From: Treponema sp.
GTDB lineage: Bacteria > Spirochaetota > Spirochaetia > Treponematales > Breznakiellaceae
Reading direction: 5' to 3'
Length of the DNA stretch: 8,835 nucleotides
NCBI GenBank assembly: GCA_031268125.1
Contig: JAIRXT010000184.1
Coordinates: forward strand, 1-8,835
Part shown: piece after piece, positions 1 through 6,968 of the stretch
Layout of the letters: each line of letters starts with the position of its first letter
Numbering within the stretch: position 1 is the first letter of the stretch
Notes under the pieces: generated by a model
What the model was told of the DNA's origin: nothing
The model's input: the letters and a program-made list of their open reading frames with translations, nothing else
Database searches by the model: none
Program-made: the position numbers and the translations under genes

Positions 1-532
1 CCAGCTTGTCCCGGAGCAATTTTTCTGCCCGGAACACATGGGACTTGATGGTGTTAACCGGAAATCCTGTTATCATCTCAATCTCCTGATAGGACCGGTC
101 ATAAAAGAAAAACAGGTCCACACAGGTTTTGTAACGTTCCGGAAGATCCCGTACCGCCTCCAGAACCGCGTCCCTGGCGGCTCCGCGCAGCGCGCTCCGT
201 TCCGGGGTATCCCCGTCTATTACCGGGTCTTCCTCGGCAAGACTCCGGTATTCCCGCCTCCGGTTCACTCCGTTGATCGCCGTATTGTAGGCGATCTTAT
301 ACAGCCAGGTGGAAAACCGGGACCGTCCCTCAAACCGGGAAAGGTTCCTGAACGCCTTTAGAAACACCTCCTGGGTAAAATCCGCAGCATCCTCCGCGTT
401 ACGGAAGAAACTCAACCCCATCCCGTACACCACCCGTTCATGGCGGTTTACCAAAACCCGGAACTTATCCCTCTGTCCTGAGACGATCTGGGCGACGATC
501 AACTGATCGTCAGAGATCAGCGGATCTTCCAT
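1..532 (-). CDS. ECF-family RNA polymerase sigma factor, C-terminus cut by window edge
   Basis: The reading frame is open from an ATG at 532 to the window edge, giving 177 codons with no stop, so the end of the gene lies outside. Region 2 spans about residues 25-93 and shows the classic ECF series: NAEDAADFTQEVFLKAF (45-61), then FEGRSRFSTWLYKIAYNTAIN (67-87) and an arginine-rich end. Region 4 spans about 122-177, with LPERYKTCVDLFFFYDRSYQ followed by a helix-turn-helix containing VNTIKSHVFRAEKLLRDKL. Little appears to be missing, since ECF factors are usually 160-200 residues. A GGGG leader lies 5-8 bases before the ATG, and the gap to the upstream membrane-protein stop is 14 bases, so the two genes are probably co-transcribed. 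It should direct core RNA polymerase to a stress or envelope regulon. An anti-sigma gene would be expected beyond the left edge but is not visible. Confidence 0.93.
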   Translation of the reverse strand, partial: MEDPLISDDQLIVAQIVSGQRDKFRVLVNRHERVVYGMGLSFFRNAEDAADFTQEVFLKAFRNLSRFEGRSRFSTWLYKIAYNTAINGVNRRREYRSLAEEDPVIDGDTPERSALRGAARDAVLEAVRDLPERYKTCVDLFFFYDRSYQEIEMITGFPVNTIKSHVFRAEKLLRDKL

Positions 533-546
533 TTCGTCCCCGCCGG

Positions 547-870
547 TCACGCGGCTTTCTCGCCGCGCCGTATCCCGTAATACACCAAAAGCCCTATGCC
601 GACAGACAGGGGAATAATACCGCCCAACAGACCGTAATTCCTTCCCTGAATCAGAGCCAGAAAAACGGTCAAACTAAGCCCTACGCAGGTCAGCAACAAC
701 CCCGCAAGCAGGCTGAAAGAAGGCATGTCAAAATCGGGCTTATCATAGCGGCCTGTTTTGATGAGCAAAACCCTGCGCCGGTGATTCCAGAGCAAATAGA
801 AAAACACCACCACCGACCCCATCACGATGCCCACAATGGGAATAAGCGCAATGATGATCTGAACAGCCAT
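547..870 (-). CDS. small three-helix membrane protein, DUF6249-like
   Basis: This 107-residue protein has a first membrane helix at about 3-28, a basic cytoplasmic stretch (NHRRRVLLIKTGRYDKPD, about 29-46), then helices at about 53-75 and 79-100 and a charged tail RRGEKAA. This layout resembles DUF6249-type proteins, a family I recall near sigma-factor genes; the family match is from memory and unverified. I chose the ATG at 870 because a perfect AAGGAG lies at 885-880, nine bases upstream. The in-frame TTG at 879 would abut that ribosome site and is unlikely to be used. The gene sits 14 bases before the ECF sigma gene in the same orientation, so a role in sensing or modulating the sigma factor is possible. 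It shows no anti-sigma zinc-binding or ASD motif, so its biochemical function is unknown. Confidence 0.8.
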   Translation of the reverse strand: MAVQIIIALIPIVGIVMGSVVVFFYLLWNHRRRVLLIKTGRYDKPDFDMPSFSLLAGLLLTCVGLSLTVFLALIQGRNYGLLGGIIPLSVGIGLLVYYGIRRGEKAA

Positions 871-879
871 AGAACACAA

Positions 880-885
880 CTCCTT
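880..885 (-). promoter_or_regulatory. ribosome binding site deciding the start of the membrane-protein gene
   Basis: AAGGAG on the minus strand, nine bases from the ATG at 870. It excludes the longer start at 879, which it would directly touch. Confidence 0.75.
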
Positions 886-908
886 ACATGGATATTTAAG
901 CTATCCTC

Positions 909-914
909 ATTATA
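909..914 (-). promoter_or_regulatory. consensus -10 hexamer upstream of the membrane protein/sigma unit
   Basis: A perfect TATAAT reads at 914-909 on the minus strand, about 40 bases before the ATG at 870. No good -35 is present at 16-18 bases; the hexamer at 17 bases is TAGTTG, a poor match. It may be a weak housekeeping promoter or chance in AT-rich DNA. Confidence 0.35.
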
Positions 915-940
915 CTCACAAACCGGTATCCCAACTATAT

Positions 941-968
941 TTAGACACAACCGGGGATAAACGGTTGC
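941..968 (-). promoter_or_regulatory. candidate ECF-type promoter for the membrane protein/sigma unit
   Basis: On the minus strand GCAACCG (968-962) is followed after 16 bases by TCTAA (945-941). The AAC core and the spacing match the general layout of ECF promoters (GGAACTT, 16 bases, TCTGA in the RpoE case). It would start transcription near 933, leaving a leader of about 60 bases before the ATG at 870. Autoregulation by the sigma factor encoded in this unit is an inference. Confidence 0.3.
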
Positions 969-1016
969 GGTTAAAAAAACGTGGTTCTTTTATACTATAC
1001 CGGCGGCGGTTTTCTT

Positions 1017-2501
1017 TTACGACGAAACAAAAACCATCCCAAAGTCCCGGCAAAGGTACTGCGCGGCAATCCTGCCGGAAAGAAGGGCGGGCGGCATACC
1101 GCCGGGAGGCATAACACGCTGACCGGCAAAATAGACGTTGTTCATCCCTTTCACCTTACGGGGATACGCGGCCCGCCGTTGCCCGGGAGCTGTCCTGGTC
1201 ATCCAGGAACCGTGATAGGTGCCGCAATAGCGCTCGTAGGTAAGGGGCGTTGCCGTATCCCTGACTGCGGCTTTGCCCTTCAGCATCGGGTATCTTTCTT
1301 CCAGCCTGCTTAATACCGTATCGGAAAGTTCCCGCTTGCGATCTTCGTACTCCCCCTTCTCCTTTGCGCGTTTCCAATACGCATAAGTATCGCCATTAGA
1401 TAGGGTAACGGTTACCGCGGAGCATCCCGCGGGCGCGTATCCGGCATACCGGGCGTAATTATGGAAACCAAGGCTCTTTATGGGCATACCCGCGCAGTCA
1501 AAAGGCTTGTCCAGGGCAAACACCGCCGTTTCCGGCAGTTCCGAAAGGTCAGCCTCAAAACCGTAACAGAGAAAGGCATTCATCGTAAGTTCCGTACCTT
1601 GGCGCATGGCCTTCACCCAAGGGTCGCTGAGGGGCTTGTCAAAGAGGGTGTCCGCTACGGCAAGGGTATCGGCGGTGACTATCACCGCATCGGCGGAGAT
1701 GGTCTCTCCTCGGACAGAAACCCCCGTAGCCCTGCCGCCGGAGACCAATACCTGGTCTACACGGGAGCCGTAGCGGATTTTGCCGCCCAATCCGGTAAAC
1801 CGTTTCTCCATGTTCCCCGCCATTACCAGGGAACCGCCTTCAAGATAGCCCCCATCCCCGGAGACATAGCATCCCAGGATGAAAAACAGGGACATGGCGT
1901 CATAGCCGGAACCCACCACGTTCGACAGGAGGAGCCGCAATGCGGGATTTCTGAACCGGCCCGCATAATCTTCAGCAGTGATGCTTCGCAAAGACACCAT
2001 ACGGGACAAGGCGGGGATCATCCCGCAAAGATCTCCCAACCGGATCGGATGTTTCTCCTTGACCTTAAGCCAGGGTATATCCATTATCGGGATGAATATC
2101 CGGGCAAAACGCCGCATATCCCGGCAGAGTTCCCGTATAGCAGCCGTATCCTCCGGGGCTGTCTCATACAGGTGGGTTTCAAATTTCGCTATATCCCGGT
2201 AAAAAGAAATACGCCGGCCTTCGTTGTCACAGACCAGAAAGGGATCGGTATAGATGATCCGTGTAGCGTCGTTAATGGCTCCCACCTCCCTCCAGAGCCT
2301 GTTGAAGGACTTTCCGTCTCCCGATCCGTTAAGCCAGTGCATACCCCCCTCAAAGAGGTAGCCTTTCCGCCGCCAGCTTGTACAATTACCGCCCGGCCCG
2401 GTGTGGGATTCGCAGATGGTTACATCGAATCCGCTTTTTAGCGCGTAAATTCCCGCGGTAAGCCCCGCGGTTCCGGCCCCGACGATAACAATGTTAGGCA
2501 T
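1017..2501 (-). CDS. phytoene desaturase/isomerase-family (CrtI/CrtO-like) FAD-dependent oxidoreductase
   Basis: This 494-residue protein begins with an FAD-binding Rossmann motif VGAGTAGLTAG (residues 7-17). The ribose-binding acidic residue is E31, followed by the GPGGN motif (35-39) typical of the amine-oxidase/phytoene-desaturase superfamily. The C-terminus has the second family signature, NVYFAGQ (455-461) followed by a glycine/proline-rich PPGGMPPALLSGR. Length fits CrtI-type desaturases and carotenoid isomerase-like proteins. Such enzymes desaturate, isomerise or saturate polyisoprenoid chains; the substrate here is unknown, and no crtB, crtE or other carotenoid gene is in the window. 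The ATG at 2501 follows TAGGAG with five bases spacing. The gene stands alone, with an insertion sequence immediately upstream and a candidate promoter squeezed between them. No convincing intrinsic terminator follows its TAA. Confidence 0.85.
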   Translation of the reverse strand: MPNIVIVGAGTAGLTAGIYALKSGFDVTICESHTGPGGNCTSWRRKGYLFEGGMHWLNGSGDGKSFNRLWREVGAINDATRIIYTDPFLVCDNEGRRISFYRDIAKFETHLYETAPEDTAAIRELCRDMRRFARIFIPIMDIPWLKVKEKHPIRLGDLCGMIPALSRMVSLRSITAEDYAGRFRNPALRLLLSNVVGSGYDAMSLFFILGCYVSGDGGYLEGGSLVMAGNMEKRFTGLGGKIRYGSRVDQVLVSGGRATGVSVRGETISADAVIVTADTLAVADTLFDKPLSDPWVKAMRQGTELTMNAFLCYGFEADLSELPETAVFALDKPFDCAGMPIKSLGFHNYARYAGYAPAGCSAVTVTLSNGDTYAYWKRAKEKGEYEDRKRELSDTVLSRLEERYPMLKGKAAVRDTATPLTYERYCGTYHGSWMTRTAPGQRRAAYPRKVKGMNNVYFAGQRVMPPGGMPPALLSGRIAAQYLCRDFGMVFVSS

Positions 2502-2526
2502 ATATTCTCCTAGGGCAATATATCAC

Positions 2527-2555
2527 GCTATAAGGGAACTATAATAGCCTGTTAA
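2527..2555 (-). promoter_or_regulatory. candidate housekeeping promoter of the FAD oxidoreductase
   Basis: TTAACA (2555-2550) and TATAGC (2532-2527) are separated by 17 bases on the minus strand. They match the sigma-70 consensus at five and four positions of six. The -10 lies about 25 bases before the ATG at 2501. The -35 begins two bases outside the insertion sequence end at 2558, so the element abuts this promoter. Confidence 0.4.
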
Positions 2556-2557
2556 AA

Positions 2558-2577
2558 TCAGCAATTCTCAGTTTCAA
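2558..2577 (+). repeat. left terminal inverted repeat of the insertion sequence
   Basis: Reads TCAGCAATTCTCAGTTTCAA. It matches the reverse complement of the right end at 18 of 20 positions, with mismatches at positions 8 and 14. Similarity stops at the outer edge: the next outward bases are A versus G. Confidence 0.85.
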
Positions 2578-3877
2578 CTATTCCGGGGGTTCCCCGTCAT
2601 AGCCAGTGGCATACCACATGAAATCACGCCAGGACCAGTGCGGCGCAAGCCGCAACGCGGTCCTCTGTATGTTGAAAAACCCGTCCAGACGCCGTTCCCC
2701 CGCCATGGTCCGCCGGTAATCCTCGTCACAGCACCCCAATATCGTGTGAAATAAAAACGCCGGCAGGTTCAACAGGCAAAATACTTCGCTCGCATGGTTT
2801 TCCCCATGCCCAAAGTTGTGCTTCAGGTTGTACCCGTGATTTTTTAACACGTTGTTATGTTCGTTCTCTATCTTCCACCGCGCCCGCCCGCAGTCGGCCA
2901 GGTGTTTCACGTTCTCTGCCGTTACCTCCTTGTTCGTCACCCAACTGTTGAAAAATGTCCGCTTCCCCTTTTCCTCGTTCCAGATGCTCATTTCAAAGTA
3001 ATTCACCGCCAATTCGTCGTGCTCCCGCTCCTCGTACCGAAGCGGCGCCCCGTTCACCCACCGGCACCGGTACACCAGACCTCCCGTTCCATTCCCGTCT
3101 GCTCTACTCCTCCACCTCGCTGTTCTTCACCGTGTCCGCCAGCCATGCGTGGCTCGTATCCTTGCACGTGAAGATAAAACTGTACCCCGCTTTCAGCACC
3201 TGCTCGCAAAACGGCTGGTGCGCGTATAAATCGTCCCCCAACAGCGTCGGCTTCAGCCATTGATACTCTTCCCCGTGTTTCTCCAGCCACCGCTTGCCCG
3301 CTTGTAACTCGCAATCCTGTTTCCCTTCCCCCTCTCCGTTGCTCACCATCTCCGGCATCTCCGGCAGCACCGCATGATTCCCCGGCATGACCAGCGTCCC
3401 CACCACCCCCGTGTGGTAATAGGTCGTTTCCCCGCCCTTCTCTATATGCAGACACCGCTTGCAGTGCGTATGCTTCGATGAATGGTACCATACCCCGTCC
3501 AATGCCAGCAAAACTCCCCCGTCAAGCACCCGGTACCCCTCAAGTACCCCCTCCCCATCCGCCAGTTTCAGGGATTTCATGAAAATATCGCCGAATACGT
3601 CAGGCGCTATCGTGTCCAACAGACCACGTATCTCGTTGTCGCAGGGTATTTCCTTCACCCCAAACAGCGTTTCCACGTTGTTCCGCTTCTTCCGTTCTTG
3701 CATCGCCCGCTGAAATGACAGCAATGACGGATGCTGAAAGAAAAATACCGCCTCCGCACTCTTTATCGCATCGGAGTATTCTATCTTGAAGTTGTGTTCC
3801 CGGCTCCGTTGGTCCGGCACTCCCTTCCCGGCTTCATCCACATACCCTGTCAGTTTCCCGAATATTCCATGTCCCAT
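2578..3877 (-). pseudogene. DDE transposase interrupted by a stop codon and frame change
   Basis: The N-terminal part runs from an ATG at 3877 to a TAG at 3106-3104 (257 residues). It carries the first catalytic aspartate in LLALDGVWYHSS (D127) and the second in LLGDDLYAH (D215/D216). The C-terminal part is in the frame shifted by one base (last 165 codons, 3075-2578, ending in TAG). It carries the glutamate region RARWKIENEHNNVLKNHGYN, with E70 or E72 of that segment the likely third acidic residue. Between the parts, the first frame read through the TAG looks native for about ten codons (RREWNGRSG), then the second frame takes over at VYRCRWVNG. So a nonsense change and an indel both seem to lie at about 3075-3106. 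No A-rich slippery run is visible, which argues against programmed frameshifting. Joined length would be about 430 residues, usual for IS4-like transposases. This copy is probably inactive unless supplied in trans. Confidence 0.8.
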
Positions 3878-3897
3878 GCCCCCAGTCTATCACTTTT

Positions 3898-3917
3898 TTG
3901 AAAATGAGACTTGCTGA
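3898..3917 (-). repeat. right terminal inverted repeat of the insertion sequence
   Basis: On the minus strand it reads TCAGCAAGTCTCATTTTCAA, matching the left end at 18 of 20 positions. It lies 20 bases before the transposase ATG at 3877, a normal position for an IS end. Confidence 0.85.
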
Positions 3918-3964
3918 CTGCCGTCGCATTCCGGTCCAAAAGAAAAGCCATTGCTGACAAGGAA

Positions 3965-5098
3965 TTAAACCGGCGCCAACTCGGCATGGGTCTGCCTGAG
4001 CTGTTCACGAATCTTCAACCGTTGAGGGCATTTTTTTTCACAAAGACCGCAATCAATACAGGCGGCCGCATCTTTATACTTTCGTTCTTCAGAATGCCCA
4101 ATAAGGGCATATTGTTCCCGCGCGTATCCGGTAAGCTTGTAAACCCGATGATAATTCATCAGTCTGAAAATCTCGGGAATATGTAATCCCCCAGGACAGG
4201 GCATACAGTAGTTACACCCCGTACAATACAGATCCGCCAGGCGGGCATTTTCCCGCATCATTTCATTAATCCGGGCAAGTTCCGTCTCTGTAAGCCTGGC
4301 CGGATTATCCGCAACAGCGGCATTTTCGTCCACCATTTTGATGGACCCCATACCGGACAGGGCCATAGTCACATTGGGATTGGTCAACACAAAACGCAGG
4401 GCCAATTCGGCGGAAGATGCCACCTTGCCGGGCAATAATGACTGAATAACCGGCGACGGCGCTCCCAATCTCCCGCCGCCTACCGGACCCATAATAACAA
4501 CCCCCAGACCCTGTTCGCGGGCAAAGGCAATATCCCCGGTTAAAGACTGATCCAGCAGGTTGTATTGACAGAGAACCGTTTCAAATATTCCTTTTCCTTC
4601 ACGAATAATCTGGCTCATATTGCCCGGAGAATCATGAAAAGAGAATGAAATATGGCGGATAACTCCTTCTTTTTTAAGCCGGACAGCCCGGTCCAGGGGC
4701 CCCTTTGGAGCGGCATTTTCACGAAATACATCCAAAGAAATGCCCCAAAAGTGATAAAAATCAATATAGTCAATATCAAGCTTTTTCATGGACGTTTCAA
4801 ACATGCGTTCAAAATCATCCCCCGATGATGTTTTTATATTGTTTTTTGTGGAAACATACACCGAATTCCGCCGTCCCTTTAGCGCCTTGCCAACGATGAT
4901 TTCACTCTCGGTATCACAATATAGGGGCGCGGTATCAAGGTAATTAATACCAATGTCCATGGCATGATGCAGCAGCCTGACACTCTCGTCATGATCCCAT
5001 ACCATAATGCCTTTCCGTTCACATTTTGGAAAACGCATACAGCCAAATCCGAGCCGCGATACCCGTACGCCCGATTTGCCAAATTCCGCATATTGCAT
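3965..5098 (-). CDS. aldo/keto reductase with C-terminal two-[4Fe-4S] ferredoxin domain
   Basis: This 377-residue cytoplasmic protein has an N-terminal TIM-barrel aldo/keto reductase domain (about 1-285) with the full catalytic tetrad D55, Y60 (DTAPLY), K85 (VSTKNN) and H116 (FYHFWG). The C-terminal part holds eight cysteines in two clusters: C292, C295, C298, C301 followed by proline, and C347, C350, C353, C357 followed by proline. This is the COG1453-type 'predicted oxidoreductase' architecture. It probably interconverts an aldehyde or ketone and an alcohol with NAD(P)H, with the clusters passing electrons or playing a structural role. The start at 5098 is chosen because AGAAGGGG lies just upstream and homology to the family begins at MQYAEFGKSG. 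The open frame extending to 5242 overlaps the permease gene and has no aldo/keto reductase-like sequence. It follows that permease by 29 bases, so it is probably the last gene of the transport operon and acts on the imported compound. Confidence 0.9.
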   Translation of the reverse strand: MQYAEFGKSGVRVSRLGFGCMRFPKCERKGIMVWDHDESVRLLHHAMDIGINYLDTAPLYCDTESEIIVGKALKGRRNSVYVSTKNNIKTSSGDDFERMFETSMKKLDIDYIDFYHFWGISLDVFRENAAPKGPLDRAVRLKKEGVIRHISFSFHDSPGNMSQIIREGKGIFETVLCQYNLLDQSLTGDIAFAREQGLGVVIMGPVGGGRLGAPSPVIQSLLPGKVASSAELALRFVLTNPNVTMALSGMGSIKMVDENAAVADNPARLTETELARINEMMRENARLADLYCTGCNYCMPCPGGLHIPEIFRLMNYHRVYKLTGYAREQYALIGHSEERKYKDAAACIDCGLCEKKCPQRLKIREQLRQTHAELAPV

Positions 5099-5127
5099 GT
5101 TATCCCCTTCTACCGGATGACGCGCGG

Positions 5128-5973
5128 CTATCCCTTTACGGCTCCTGCCGTAAGCCCCCGGACCAGATATTTCTGCATGACAAAGCCAAGGATGATGATG
5201 GGAACCATAGTAATGCTGGCGGCGGCGCTGCTCTTGCCCCAATCCACCGCAACTGTTCCGACAAACCGGGCAATGGCAACCGTCAGGGTGTAGGTGTTAA
5301 TTCTGGTAAGCTGAACGGCAAACAAATATTCGTTCCAGGAGTATTGAGCCGCCAGAATAATCGCGGCTCCAAGAGCCGATGAGAGCAAAGGAAATACAAT
5401 ACGCCAAAAAACACCCATGCGGGAACAGCCGTCAATTCTGCCCGCCTCAAGAAGTTCTTTGGGTAATTCCCGCATAAACCCCAGAAGCATCCAGATAGCA
5501 AACGGGATATTAATGGCCGAGTGGGCAAGAATGGGACCGGGATACCCGCCGGCCAAATTAAGGGTACTTAGAATAAGATAAAAGGGGATCAGTACGGTTA
5601 TGGGCATAACCATTTTACTCAAGAGAAGAATATCGGTTATTTTCCCTATCCACCGGGCCTTGCTGATCAAAAACCCATATCCCGCGAGAGCACTGAAAAA
5701 TATTGTAACAATCGTACTTATTCCCGTAATGACAAAGGAATTTCTGAAATAAATCGTAAAATCATCCTGCAAGAAAATTTTGGTATAATGGGTCAGTACC
5801 GGCCTAAAAAAAACAGCAGGAGGAACAACGGAAATATCAAGGGAACGCTTCAGGGAATTGGTTACCACAAGCCATACAGGGATAAGGGCAAGCAGGGCCG
5901 CGGGAAAAAGAATCGCGAACTTGAGCAGACAAGGAAACAACTTTCTGAAAAACGCCTTGCTTTTTATGGTCAT
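5128..5973 (-). CDS. carbohydrate ABC transporter permease, MalG/UgpE type
   Basis: This 281-residue inner-membrane protein has about six membrane segments (first about 18-38, last about 255-272). The EAA loop ELLEAGRIDGCSRMGVFWRI (about 173-192, E176, D181, G182) contacts the ATPase subunit. The terminal YLVRGLTAGAVKG is typical of the MalG side of CUT1 sugar importers. The second position of the EAA triad is kept but the third is glycine, a common variation. Its ATG is separated from the preceding permease stop by a single base (TGACATG), with GGAGG inside the end of that gene, so translation is probably coupled. It pairs with the MalF-like subunit to form the sugar channel; the substrate is unknown. 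Confidence 0.93.
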   Translation of the reverse strand: MTIKSKAFFRKLFPCLLKFAILFPAALLALIPVWLVVTNSLKRSLDISVVPPAVFFRPVLTHYTKIFLQDDFTIYFRNSFVITGISTIVTIFFSALAGYGFLISKARWIGKITDILLLSKMVMPITVLIPFYLILSTLNLAGGYPGPILAHSAINIPFAIWMLLGFMRELPKELLEAGRIDGCSRMGVFWRIVFPLLSSALGAAIILAAQYSWNEYLFAVQLTRINTYTLTVAIARFVGTVAVDWGKSSAAASITMVPIIILGFVMQKYLVRGLTAGAVKG

Positions 5974-5974
5974 G

Positions 5975-6889
5975 TCAATATTCCTCCGCTTCCTTTTGAT
6001 TAAACCGGGAAAACGCTATGCCAAATACCAGAAAGGAAACCACCATGGCAAGAATTCCGATAGACATGGCATATCCCATTTCCGGAGTAACAAAAGCCTT
6101 GCGGAATGCATACATCGTAACAGAAAGCGTCGCGTTATTCGGTCCTCCGCCGGTAAGGGAAACAATAATATCATAGACTTTTATGGTATCCACCCCCGCG
6201 GTTATGATTACCACCATATATAAATGGCGCAGATGGGGCAGGGTAATACGGAAAAAGGTATTCATAAAGCCGGAACCATCAATCCGGGCAGCTTCGTAGA
6301 GTTCATTGGGAATAGCGGCAAGTCCCGCGGAAATCACAATAATCACAAAGGGCGCCACCTGCCACCAGTGGGCCATGGCAGTACAAAGAAGCGCCGTAGA
6401 AGCCCCTGACAGACCGGGAAACTGGGCGACTCCTATTCCAAACAGCCCCAAAAACCAATAAATAATCCCGGACAGCGGATCAAGCATATACCGCCAGATC
6501 AAACCGATAATTATCGGAGATATGAGCAGAGGGATGGTGATAATAGGCCTCAGCAGCCTGCCGGATCGATTTCCAATATTATGTAAACCCAGAGAAATGA
6601 TTGTTCCCAGGATCACATCGCCGCCTATGGCCATTACCGTAAATTCAAGGGCAACCAGGAGGCTCCGCCATACAAGAGGATCCCCCACCATACGGATATA
6701 ATTATCCAGGCCGATAAAATCCCGCGCCAGATCAATCTTTCCAAAATTGTAATTTAACAGACTGATGAATAATCCATATCCAATCGGAATAACCTGAACA
6801 AACGCAACTACCGCCAGCGCGGGCAAAATCAACAGGAAGGAAAGCAATTCCCCCCTTTCAAGTAACTGGCTCCTGATTGCCAACCGCAT
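5975..6889 (-). CDS. carbohydrate ABC transporter permease, MalF/UgpA type
   Basis: This 304-residue inner-membrane protein has about six membrane helices (about 16-36, 76-100, 117-134, 170-190, 222-242, 273-293). The EAA loop NELYEAARIDGSGFMNTFFR (195-214) is intact, with E199, A200, A201, D204 and G205. The segment LTGGGPNNATLSVTMYAFRKAF (245-266) is characteristic of the MalF/UgpA side of CUT1 importers. The ATG at 6889 follows GGAG with five bases spacing. Upstream, a strong hairpin with a U-tract separates it from the binding-protein gene, so its expression is probably lower. It is the partner of the next permease, one base away. Confidence 0.93.
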   Translation of the reverse strand: MRLAIRSQLLERGELLSFLLILPALAVVAFVQVIPIGYGLFISLLNYNFGKIDLARDFIGLDNYIRMVGDPLVWRSLLVALEFTVMAIGGDVILGTIISLGLHNIGNRSGRLLRPIITIPLLISPIIIGLIWRYMLDPLSGIIYWFLGLFGIGVAQFPGLSGASTALLCTAMAHWWQVAPFVIIVISAGLAAIPNELYEAARIDGSGFMNTFFRITLPHLRHLYMVVIITAGVDTIKVYDIIVSLTGGGPNNATLSVTMYAFRKAFVTPEMGYAMSIGILAMVVSFLVFGIAFSRFNQKEAEEY

Positions 6890-6909
6890 AACAACTCCGT
6901 ATCAATACG

Positions 6910-6944
6910 AAAAAGGCGTATCGGAAGCGTTTCCGGTACGCCTT
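6910..6944 (-). terminator. intra-operon hairpin with U-tract (partial terminator) between binding protein and permeases
   Basis: Arms at 6913-6926 and 6931-6944 form a 14-position stem with one mismatched pair (6921/6936) and a 4-base loop. In the minus-strand transcript the stem is followed by five uridines, partly within the stem (6914-6910). It lies 24 bases after the binding-protein stop and 20 bases before the permease ATG. Such elements usually limit read-through into membrane genes and stabilise the binding-protein mRNA. Confidence 0.8.
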
Positions 6945-6968
6945 CGTCAATGCTACCGCATTCCGTGC

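Larger units (their letters stand above)
2558..3917 (-). mobile_element. insertion sequence of about 1.36 kb with a DDE transposase
   Basis: The element is bounded by 20-bp inverted repeats at 2558-2577 and 3898-3917 and contains a single, broken DDE transposase gene that fills almost all of it. The left repeat directly abuts the transposase stop codon. No matching short duplication is seen in the flanks (left flank ends CTGTTAAAA, right flank begins CTGCCGTCG), so the insertion is old, the flanks have changed, or the exact ends differ by a few bases. It separates the aldo/keto reductase (ends 3965) from the FAD oxidoreductase (starts 2501). I would place it loosely among IS4-related or unclassified (ISNCY) DDE elements; the family is not certain. 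Confidence 0.88.

Noticed and set aside
950..966. AACCG/CGGTT hairpin as a terminator for the FAD oxidoreductase
   Set aside because: On the minus strand the T-run comes before the hairpin rather than after it, so it does not form an intrinsic terminator. The stem is also only five pairs.
1461..2441. Open frame of 326 residues on the plus strand opposite the FAD oxidoreductase
   Set aside because: It is antisense to a gene with clear FAD motifs, and its sequence is low in recognisable structure, as expected of a shadow frame in GC-balanced DNA.
3054..3491. Open frame of 145 residues on the minus strand inside the transposase
   Set aside because: It is a glycine/arginine-rich shadow frame of the transposase coding sequence with no family resemblance.
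3918..3964. Terminator after the aldo/keto reductase
   Set aside because: No stem followed by a T-run is present in the 47 bases between the reductase stop and the IS end.
5099..5242. Longer start for the aldo/keto reductase, adding 48 residues
   Set aside because: The extension overlaps the permease gene, is rich in His/Arg of unrelated character, and the strong AGAAGGGG site plus family homology place the start at 5098.
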